From Bordetella parapertussis (lineage in GTDB: Bacteria; Pseudomonadota; Gammaproteobacteria; Burkholderiales; SG8-39), in contig CAMBSA010000184.1 of NCBI GenBank assembly GCA_945869935.1, positions 1 through 5,204 on the forward strand: a stretch of 5,204 nucleotides of DNA, given 5' to 3'. This document shows, piece after piece, positions 1-4,975 of this stretch; the stretch's first letter is position 1; every line of letters starts with the position of its first letter. The notes under the pieces were generated by a model. It was given only the letters and a program-made list of their open reading frames with translations, did not search any database and was not told the origin of the DNA. The position numbers were made by a program, and so were the translations under genes.

Positions 1-314
1 ATGCGGAAGTTAGAGAGCACGCGCACGCACTGCGATTTCGGGTCCTGGCAATGGATCATCGGATGCCCGAGGCGCTTCACGCGCGTGCTCATCGTGGTCT
101 TCTCGTCGTAGTAGAGCGACACGTGCGTGAGCCAGCTTTCCTGCCCGTGCTGCGCCGGCGCCCAGTAGGCGGCGTCCTCGGCGTACAGTGCGAGCCAGTC
201 ATCAAAGCGCTGCCCGTCGAGCAACTCGGCCTCGTCCTCGATGAAGGTGCGCAGGTCCTCGAGCGTCAGCGCGCTGCGCGGGGCGGATTTTATGGCGGTA
301 CTGGATGCGGTCAT
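1..314 (-). CDS. Aromatic ring-hydroxylating dioxygenase beta (small) subunit, 3'-truncated by window edge
   Basis: This is the small structural subunit of a Rieske non-heme iron oxygenase, which packs with the alpha subunit (typically alpha3beta3) and has no redox centre of its own. The first 104 residues are visible. They begin MTASSTAIKSAPRSALTLED and contain the family's early block with DGQRFDDWLALYAEDAAYW at about residues 33-51, followed by a SLYYDEK stretch at about 66-72. Family members are usually about 160-180 residues, so roughly the last third lies past the left edge. The ATG at 314 is preceded by AGGA with 8 nt spacing and fits the family's N-terminal length. The gene follows the alpha subunit by 45 bp on the same strand, so the two are almost certainly co-transcribed. 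The beta type resembles, from memory, those of benzoate/anthranilate-type dioxygenases, but the substrate cannot be deduced. Confidence 0.93.
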   Translation of the reverse strand, partial: MTASSTAIKSAPRSALTLEDLRTFIEDEAELLDGQRFDDWLALYAEDAAYWAPAQHGQESWLTHVSLYYDEKTTMSTRVKRLGHPMIHCQDPKSQCVRVLSNFR

Positions 315-359
315 GGCGTCAGTCCTGGTCGAATTCGATGTGTGTTCGGCGATCGGAAA

Positions 360-1643
360 TCAGGAGCACATCAGCTTGTGCCACATCGCGTGCTTGGAGC
401 GCATGCCGATCTCGCTCGAGCGCGGGCCGAGGAACACGCCCTTGCCTTCGTCGATCTCGGTGTTCATGCCGCGGGCAAGCAGCACCCAGTCGCTTCCCTG
501 CGTGAGCAGACCCTCATGGCATCGCTCGAAGGCCTCGAGGTCGTCGCTCTGGATGAAGGATGACGCCGAGTGCGTGATGTTCACGAACTTCACCAGGTCG
601 GTGGAAATCACCGCCGGCGCGCCCTTCAGCCGCACCGGCCAGATCTCGACTTCGGTGAGGTCCACCGCGAGCGGCCGGACCACCCGCACCGAGGTCTGCG
701 CCATCAGGATGTCGAGCGTCGGAAACAGCGTCATGCTGTGGCGGCGGTTTTTCATGATGTCGGCGGTGCGCTCCTCCCCGAACCGGTCCACCAGGATCGC
801 GCGGTATTCGTCGATCACCCCGCCAGACTGTTCCTTGTCGAACATCGACTGTTCCGAGCTGTGGCCGTTGCGCATGCCGCGCACGCCGAGCTGCGCGACC
901 AGCGCCTCGCCGTTGGGCGCGTAGAACGGCGCCGAGCCGCCCTTTTCGCCCGCGCGGCGCTGGAACTGACGGCCGTCGGGCCCGACGGTGGACGCATGGG
1001 TCGCGGCCGGGTGATAGGTGTCGGCCATGTTGTCCATCTGCATCTTCCAGTTGCCGCGGAAAGTGTAGCGGTGGCAGCCTGCCCAGAATTCGATCTCGCC
1101 ATCGGGCGCGCGATCGACCAGTTCATCGATGCCGCGGATGCCCTCGCCGAGGAACTCCTTCAGCGGCATCACGTTCGGGTCGAGGCAGGCGAACACGAAA
1201 CCGCGGTAGTTCTCCACCCGCGCCACCGGCACCATGCCCGCGATCGGTTCGGCCAGCACTTCCTTGGGGAAGTCACCGCGCATCGGCACGCCCGCGAGTT
1301 CGCCGTTCGGGCGGAACGCCCAGCCGTGGTACATGCACACGAACACCTTGGCATTGCCGCGCACGCCCGGGAGCACCTTCGCGCCGCGATGGCCGCAGCG
1401 ATTGAAGAGCACGTGCACACGGCCCTTTTCATCGCGGCTCATCACCACCGCCTGCCGCGCGAGCGTGGTGCAGTAATAGTCGCCCGCGTTCGGCACCAGG
1501 CTGTCGTGTCCGATGAACACCCAGATCCGGCCGAAGACCTTCTGCATCTCGATCTCGAAGATCTGCGGATCGACGTACACCGACCGATGCACCCGATCGG
1601 GCTGCACCAGGTTGCGAAAATGTTCGTTGTTGTAAGCACTCAT
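360..1643 (-). CDS. Aromatic ring-hydroxylating dioxygenase alpha (large) subunit, Rieske [2Fe-2S]
   Basis: Catalytic subunit (427 aa) of a two-subunit Rieske oxygenase that adds O2 to an aromatic ring using electrons from a reductase, with or without a ferredoxin. The Rieske motif C-x-H-x17-C-x2-H is intact (C83, H85, C103, H106). The mononuclear Fe site is also intact: D208-x2-H211-x4-H216 in DTYHPAATH matches the bridging Asp and two His of naphthalene dioxygenase. The third ligand is probably D368 in the SDD at 366-368. Length is normal for the family. The ATG at 1643 is preceded by AAGGA six bases upstream, a good ribosome binding site. Residue 204 is Asp where many relatives have Glu (MDN instead of EN), a minor oddity. 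The C-terminal half recalls anthranilate, salicylate and toluate-type enzymes, but this is recollection and the substrate is unresolved. It is the first visible gene of the leftward operon, with the beta subunit next. Confidence 0.96.
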   Translation of the reverse strand: MSAYNNEHFRNLVQPDRVHRSVYVDPQIFEIEMQKVFGRIWVFIGHDSLVPNAGDYYCTTLARQAVVMSRDEKGRVHVLFNRCGHRGAKVLPGVRGNAKVFVCMYHGWAFRPNGELAGVPMRGDFPKEVLAEPIAGMVPVARVENYRGFVFACLDPNVMPLKEFLGEGIRGIDELVDRAPDGEIEFWAGCHRYTFRGNWKMQMDNMADTYHPAATHASTVGPDGRQFQRRAGEKGGSAPFYAPNGEALVAQLGVRGMRNGHSSEQSMFDKEQSGGVIDEYRAILVDRFGEERTADIMKNRRHSMTLFPTLDILMAQTSVRVVRPLAVDLTEVEIWPVRLKGAPAVISTDLVKFVNITHSASSFIQSDDLEAFERCHEGLLTQGSDWVLLARGMNTEIDEGKGVFLGPRSSEIGMRSKHAMWHKLMCS

Positions 1644-1687
1644 CGGATTTCCTTCGTGGATAGCTTTATCAGGCCAGGAATCTCACC

Positions 1688-1727
1688 GGCACTGCACATT
1701 GTAATTGGAAGGCGCATGGCCCTGCAC
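1688..1727 (-). promoter_or_regulatory. Candidate dioxygenase promoter region: -10-like hexamer flanked by a direct repeat
   Basis: On the minus strand TACAAT (1703 down to 1698) matches the sigma70 -10 consensus at 5 of 6 bases and would start transcription about 48 nt before the alpha-subunit ATG. No acceptable -35 hexamer sits 16-18 bp upstream, which would fit a promoter that needs an activator. Two near-identical 10-mers in the same orientation, GGCACTGCAC (1688-1697) and GGCCCTGCAC (1718-1727), differ at one base. They lie exactly 30 bp apart, about three helical turns. One copy overlaps the expected -35 region and the other the expected start. A repeat this good could arise by chance in 250 bp, so this is a candidate only. 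Confidence 0.25.
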
Positions 1728-1816
1728 CGTCGCCCCGGTTTGGGCACCGCCCCCTCACAGATGCGCCCGAAGGGTTCTCGCCTTAGATTGGTCGGGCGCC
1801 GTACGCGGGCACACTC

Positions 1817-1832
1817 TGTGAGCGCGATCAAT
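1817..1832. promoter_or_regulatory. Degenerate CRP/FNR-family operator-like site
   Basis: The sequence TGTGAGCGCGATCAAT has a perfect CRP left half (TGTGA) and, six bases on, TCAAT in place of TCACA: 8 of 10 consensus bases. Read as an FNR box (1818-1831) it is GTGAG-N4-ATCAA, also 8 of 10. It lies 65 bp before the rightward gene at 1898 and 174 bp from the start of the alpha subunit, so it could serve either. A match of this quality is only mildly unlikely by chance in a region of this size. Confidence 0.2.
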
Positions 1833-1877
1833 AGGGAGTACCCTCTGCGCTCCCTACGGCGGAAAGGGCCTTTTCCG
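1832..1877 (+). promoter_or_regulatory. Two consecutive hairpins in the leader of the gene at 1898
   Basis: The first hairpin pairs TAGGGAG (1832-1838) with CTCCCTA (1850-1856): seven perfect pairs, 11-nt loop. Part of its left arm can instead pair locally, AGGG (1833-1836) with CCCT (1841-1844), so two folds compete. The second pairs CGGAAA (1860-1865) with TTTCCG (1872-1877) around GGGCCT and is followed by TTTC. The second ends 20 nt before the start codon. It resembles a weak terminator or a 5' stabiliser. No riboswitch class, leader peptide or codon run was recognised, and no transcription start is mapped, so both may simply be untranscribed DNA. Confidence 0.3.
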
Positions 1878-1897
1878 TTTCTTCGAAAGACCCAAAC

Positions 1898-2245
1898 ATG
1901 AACATTCCCGTCGAAACCAAACCGGCCCTCTGGGGCGCAGTCGGCGGCGCGATCGTGCTCGCCATTGTGGGCTTCAAGTACGCCGGCTGGAACACCGCTG
2001 CGCAGACCGAAACACAGATTTCGCAGAAGTCGCGCACCGCGGTCGCCACCGCGCTCGCACCGGTGTGTGCGGACAGCTTCAAGCGCGACTCCAAATTCGC
2101 AGGCAACCTGGTCGAACTGAAAAAACTCGAAACCTGGTCGCGCGGCGGATTCATCGAAAAAGGCGGCTGGGCCACGATGCCCGGTGCCAAGTCCCCCGAA
2201 CCGGAAGTCGACTCGGCCTGCGCGGCGCTGATCATCGGCGTCTGA
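1898..2245 (+). CDS. Small single-span membrane protein of unknown function (115 aa)
   Basis: I do not recognise a named family, though small proteins of this layout with the same N-terminal pattern occur, from memory, across proteobacteria. The protein has a short polar N-terminus and one hydrophobic, Gly/Ala-rich membrane segment at about residues 10-26 (ALWGAVGGAIVLAIVGF). A roughly 85-residue hydrophilic domain follows, containing GGFIEKGGWATMPG (83-96). By the positive-inside pattern the domain probably faces the periplasm; its two cysteines (C57, C108) could then form a disulfide. The start is chosen because the membrane segment begins just after it. The upstream ribosome binding site is weak (GAAAGA, 8 nt away). 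It is divergent from the dioxygenase, stands before a strong hairpin, and is probably monocistronic. Codon use matches its neighbours, so it looks like a real gene. The function is unknown. Confidence 0.82.
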   Translation: MNIPVETKPALWGAVGGAIVLAIVGFKYAGWNTAAQTETQISQKSRTAVATALAPVCADSFKRDSKFAGNLVELKKLETWSRGGFIEKGGWATMPGAKSPEPEVDSACAALIIGV

Positions 2246-2298
2246 GGCGTGAATCCGTGACGGTTCCGATGTCACCGAATCGTCACGAAACCGGGTAA

Positions 2299-2324
2299 AA
2301 ATGAGGGGATTCATCCCCTCATTT
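2299..2324. terminator. Perfect 11-bp hairpin, probable bidirectional intrinsic terminator
   Basis: AAATGAGGGGA (2299-2309) pairs perfectly with TCCCCTCATTT (2314-2324) around a TTCA tetraloop. It lies 53 nt after the stop codon at 2245 and 25 nt before the next start codon. On the plus strand the T-tract is short and interrupted (ATTTCGTTTG). On the minus strand the stem is followed by a better TTTTT run. The most likely role is ending the transcript of the 1898 gene. If DUF2076 transcription begins upstream of it, it would instead sit in that leader. Confidence 0.6.
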
Positions 2325-2349
2325 CGTTTGTGCACATCCAAGGAACACC

Positions 2350-3036
2350 ATGACTCCCCAGGAACGCGATCTTCTTGCCACTTTTCTCCAGCAACTGACG
2401 CAGGCACAGGCCGGCCAGAAGGATGCCGACGCCGACAGCCTGATTCGCGACGCGGCAAGCCGGCAGCCCGATGCGAACTACCTGCTGGTGCAACGCGCGA
2501 TGGCGCTCGACCTTGCGCTGCAGGCCACCCAGGCGCAGATGACCAAACTTCATGCCGAAGTGGATCAACTCAAGGAACAGGTGCGCGAAGCCCCGAAGCC
2601 CGCCGCACCGAGCAGTTTTCTCGATGCCAACGCCTGGGGTCGCTCCGCAACCTCCGCGCCGGCCTCGCCCGCGGCGGCTCCTGCGCAGGCAGCATTCACC
2701 CCGGCCTTCCCGCCGAATACGCCCCTGCGTGCCGCCCCCGGCGGCGCTCCCGCTGCGGCGCCTGCCGCCGCTCCTGCCAGCGCCTGGGGAGCGGGCATAC
2801 TCGGCACGGTAGCGACCACCGCCGCCGGCGTAGTCGCGGGATCGCTGCTGTATTCGGGCATTCAGGGAATGATGGGGCACCACAACCAGACGGCCAATGC
2901 CGCCCCGCCCGCAACGCCACCGGCCGCGCCGGTACCCGAGCACCAGGCTGCGCTTGATCAGGCGCCTGAACCCGAGGATCTCGGCGGCTATGCGGATTCG
3001 GGGGACTCCGGCTACGACTCGGGCGACTCGGCCTGA
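2350..3036 (+). CDS. DUF2076 family protein (228 aa)
   Basis: The opening MTPQERDLLATFLQQLTQ, the block with DADSLIRDAASRQPDANYLLVQ (about residues 28-48, split here only by two residues) and the later Gly-rich segment are typical of DUF2076 (COG3416), a proteobacterial family with no established activity. Order: helical N-terminus (1-55); predicted coiled coil (about 56-80); Ala/Pro linker (about 98-145); glycine-rich hydrophobic stretch (about 147-172) that may insert in or associate with the membrane; a second Ala/Pro linker; an acidic tail with a near-repeat, GYADSGDS then GYDSGDS. No signal peptide is seen. The start is set by AAGGA six bases before the ATG. The gene follows the hairpin at 2299-2324, so it may need its own promoter, yet no convincing one was found. 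Old database labels as a periplasmic ligand-binding sensor are not supported by this sequence. Confidence 0.9.
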   Translation: MTPQERDLLATFLQQLTQAQAGQKDADADSLIRDAASRQPDANYLLVQRAMALDLALQATQAQMTKLHAEVDQLKEQVREAPKPAAPSSFLDANAWGRSATSAPASPAAAPAQAAFTPAFPPNTPLRAAPGGAPAAAPAAAPASAWGAGILGTVATTAAGVVAGSLLYSGIQGMMGHHNQTANAAPPATPPAAPVPEHQAALDQAPEPEDLGGYADSGDSGYDSGDSA

Positions 3037-3059
3037 GCAAACGCCAGTCTGATTACCGC

Positions 3060-3088
3060 CTGACCCGGCATATCCGCCAACCTATAGT
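3060..3088 (+). promoter_or_regulatory. Candidate sigma70 promoter of the diguanylate cyclase gene
   Basis: CTGACC (3060-3065, 4 of 6 to TTGACA) is separated by the optimal 17 bp from TATAGT (3083-3088, 5 of 6 to TATAAT). Transcription would start near 3095, giving a leader of about 75 nt and placing the Anr/FNR box across positions about -6 to +8. A regulator bound there would block this promoter. The hexamers are moderate, so this is a candidate. Confidence 0.4.
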
Positions 3089-3102
3089 TTGATCTGGATC
3101 AA
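3089..3102. promoter_or_regulatory. Perfect Anr/FNR-type operator (TTGAT-N4-ATCAA)
   Basis: TTGATCTGGATCAA matches all ten consensus bases of the FNR/Anr/Dnr/FixK box, and the inner C/G pair extends the dyad to six bases per arm. It lies in the 133-bp gap before the PAS-GGDEF gene, 67 bp from the ATG. A perfect match in so short a gap is very unlikely by chance (of order 1 in 10,000). Known members of this family act at low oxygen (FNR/Anr) or on nitric oxide (Dnr); which one binds here cannot be told from the site. If transcription starts near 3137 the site would be centred at -41.5, the classic activating position. If it starts near 3095 the site would repress. Confidence 0.78.
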
Positions 3103-3129
3103 TAGCACCAAATCGCCATGAGAGGACCT

Positions 3130-3163
3130 TCCGGACGTACGTCGGTAGGCACCGACATCCGGA
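3130..3163 (+). promoter_or_regulatory. Hairpin sequestering the ribosome binding site of the diguanylate cyclase
   Basis: TCCGGA (3130-3135) pairs with TCCGGA (3158-3163), and GTCGGT (3141-3146) pairs with ACCGAC (3151-3156) around an AGGC tetraloop. The two six-pair stems are separated by an asymmetric internal loop (5 nt versus 1 nt). The Shine-Dalgarno GGAG (3161-3164), five bases before the ATG at 3170, falls in the outer right arm. The fold would therefore hide the ribosome binding site if the transcript begins upstream of 3130. It could lower translation constitutively or be a temperature- or RNA-responsive switch; nothing here decides which. Confidence 0.45.
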
Positions 3164-3169
3164 GCCACC

Positions 3170-4975
3170 ATGGCCACGATCACTGATCCGTCGTCGGATT
3201 CTGCTGCACAGCGGTTGGAATGGAATCACCCCTCGGACCGGGGAATCGCACCCAGCCTGCTCTCGTTCGACGCGCTGGCGAACCACGCCATCCCCGATGC
3301 GCTGTTCGTCCACGACCAAAACGGACGATTTGTCGAGGTCAACGAGAATGCCTGCCGCAGCGTCGGCTACAGCCGCGCAGAGTTGCTGGCGATGAACGTC
3401 TGCGACATCGAGGTGGATTTCGACCTCAAGTCGGCACAGGAGCAGTGGAAACTTGTCGAACCGGGCAACCGGCATTCGCTGTTTGGCCACCAGCAACGCA
3501 AAGACGGAAGCACGTTTCCGGTCGAGGTGCATTTCGGCCTGTTGAACTACTACGGCAACCGGCTCTACATCGGCATCGTGCAGGACATCACCGAGCGCGA
3601 AAAGCAACGGGCGGCGCTCCTAGATGCGAAGCAGCGCGAACTGGACCTCGTACGCGAAACGGCCCAACTTGCCGAAAGCCTTCTGCAGGCGACACGATCC
3701 CGGTATTCCGCTCTGGTGGAGGCGATGGCCGAAGGCGCGGTGTTCCACGATGCCAACGGCGCCATCGTTTCGGCGAATCCCGCGGCGGAGAAAATCCTCG
3801 GCCTGTCGCTCGAGCAAATACTCGGTCGAACCTCGACGGACCCGACCTGGGGCGCAATTCACGAAGACGGTACGCCCTACCCCGGCGAAGAGCATCCCGC
3901 GATGCGGTCGCTCAAGACGGGAAGCCCCTTGCGCGATCAGATCATGGGCATCCGGCGAGCGGGCTCCCCGACACGCTGGATAAGCATCAACGCCCAGCCG
4001 CTGTTCGAACCGCAGTCGCACAAACCCATCGGTGTCCTCGCGAGCTTTGCCGACATCACCGAACAGAAACGGATGGACGATGCACTTCGCGAAACCGCAA
4101 ACCAGTTTGCGGCGGTCTTTGACAACAGCGCGCTCGGTATCGGCATTTCCCGGCTGTCCGATGGTCATTTTCTGAAGGTCAACGACGCGTTTCTGAAACT
4201 AGTCGGTTACCGGGAGTCCGAAGTCCTCGGAAAAACCTCCGTCGAACTCGGCCTCACGCCAGACCCGGCGCGGCGAGCGGAAATGCTGGAAAAACTGCGC
4301 GACGGCAAGGCGATCACGAAATGGGAAGCGCCTTTCCGGAATCGATCCGGCGAACTTCGCGAGATGGAGTTGTCCATGAAAACCGTCGCCGTGAATCACG
4401 AGCCGTGCCTTATCGCCATGGTTTCGGACATCACTGAGCGAAAGCACAGCGAGCGCGAAATTGCCCGACTTGCTACGACCGACATGCTTACCGGTTTGTC
4501 CAACCGTTCGCATTTCATCAGCCAGGCCACGCAGGAAATCGCGCGCGCCAATCGCTTCGGCCTGCCGGTTTGCGTGCTCATGCTGGATCTGGACCACTTC
4601 AAGGCGGTCAACGATGAACACGGCCACCAAGCCGGCGACCGCGTTCTCGAACGCCTCGGGCAGCGCCTGAACGGCATGAAACGGGACATCGATATTGTCG
4701 GGCGTATGGGTGGCGAGGAGTTCGCGATTCTTCTACCGCATACGAACGTCGAGAATGCAATCGCGGTCGCCGAGCGAATCCGCAAGGCCGTCGAAGACGA
4801 TCGCACGAGTGCCGAGGATGGCCCCGATCTGCATGTGACGATATCCATCGGAGGCGCTGTTGCCGAATCGCAGGCGACCACGCTGGAGACGTTGATGCAG
4901 CAGGCCGATCGCTGCCTCTATGCCGCGAAATACGCAGGCCGGAACCGCGTGCGATTCGATCCGGGACCGGGCTGA
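3170..4975 (+). CDS. Soluble diguanylate cyclase, PAS-PAS-PAS-GGDEF (601 aa)
   Basis: Makes the second messenger c-di-GMP from two GTP. Three PAS domains with PAC ends come first: about residues 33-143 (ending QDITERE), 176-300 (ending ADITEQK) and 310-425 (ending SDITERK). A helical linker (about 143-178) joins the first two. The GGDEF domain spans about 430-597, starting at DMLTGL (438-443). Active-site residues are all present by comparison with PleD: D473, N481, D490 and the GGEEF at 514-518. The product-inhibition site RxxD is intact (R505, D508), five residues before GGEEF, so the enzyme should be active and feedback-inhibited. There is no EAL or HD-GYP domain, no signal peptide and no membrane helix, so it is cytosolic and the PAS domains sense an internal cue. 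Their ligand is unknown. The start is set by GGAG five bases upstream. The upstream Anr/FNR box and hairpin suggest oxygen-linked and translational control. Confidence 0.97.
   Translation: MATITDPSSDSAAQRLEWNHPSDRGIAPSLLSFDALANHAIPDALFVHDQNGRFVEVNENACRSVGYSRAELLAMNVCDIEVDFDLKSAQEQWKLVEPGNRHSLFGHQQRKDGSTFPVEVHFGLLNYYGNRLYIGIVQDITEREKQRAALLDAKQRELDLVRETAQLAESLLQATRSRYSALVEAMAEGAVFHDANGAIVSANPAAEKILGLSLEQILGRTSTDPTWGAIHEDGTPYPGEEHPAMRSLKTGSPLRDQIMGIRRAGSPTRWISINAQPLFEPQSHKPIGVLASFADITEQKRMDDALRETANQFAAVFDNSALGIGISRLSDGHFLKVNDAFLKLVGYRESEVLGKTSVELGLTPDPARRAEMLEKLRDGKAITKWEAPFRNRSGELREMELSMKTVAVNHEPCLIAMVSDITERKHSEREIARLATTDMLTGLSNRSHFISQATQEIARANRFGLPVCVLMLDLDHFKAVNDEHGHQAGDRVLERLGQRLNGMKRDIDIVGRMGGEEFAILLPHTNVENAIAVAERIRKAVEDDRTSAEDGPDLHVTISIGGAVAESQATTLETLMQQADRCLYAAKYAGRNRVRFDPGPG

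Noticed and set aside
1688..1705. Possible sigma54 promoter (GGCAC followed by TTG)
   Set aside because: The required GG-N10-GC spacing is not met: there is no GC at the -12 position.
1754..1822. Eight-base inverted repeat CTCACAGA / TCTGTGAG in the divergent region
   Set aside because: Arms are 53 bp apart; about 0.5 such pairs are expected by chance in a region this long.
570..1901. Long plus-strand open frame (443 codons) opposite the dioxygenase alpha gene
   Set aside because: It is His/Arg/Ala-rich with no family signature and lies antisense to a gene with intact catalytic motifs; it is the usual stop-poor shadow of GC-rich codons.
2256..2287. Inverted repeat CGTGACG / CGTCACG after the membrane protein gene
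   Set aside because: Seven-base arms with an 18-base gap and no extension; plausible by chance and without a matching known operator.
1640..2458. Minus-strand open frame (272 codons) whose stop overlaps the alpha-subunit start as ATGA
   Set aside because: The overlap imitates translational coupling, but the frame is Arg-rich, antisense to the membrane protein gene and crosses its leader and the hairpin at 2299-2324; no recognisable domain.
3053..4630. Series of minus-strand open frames opposite the diguanylate cyclase
   Set aside because: No domain signature; the plus-strand protein is unambiguous and codon bias explains the missing stops.
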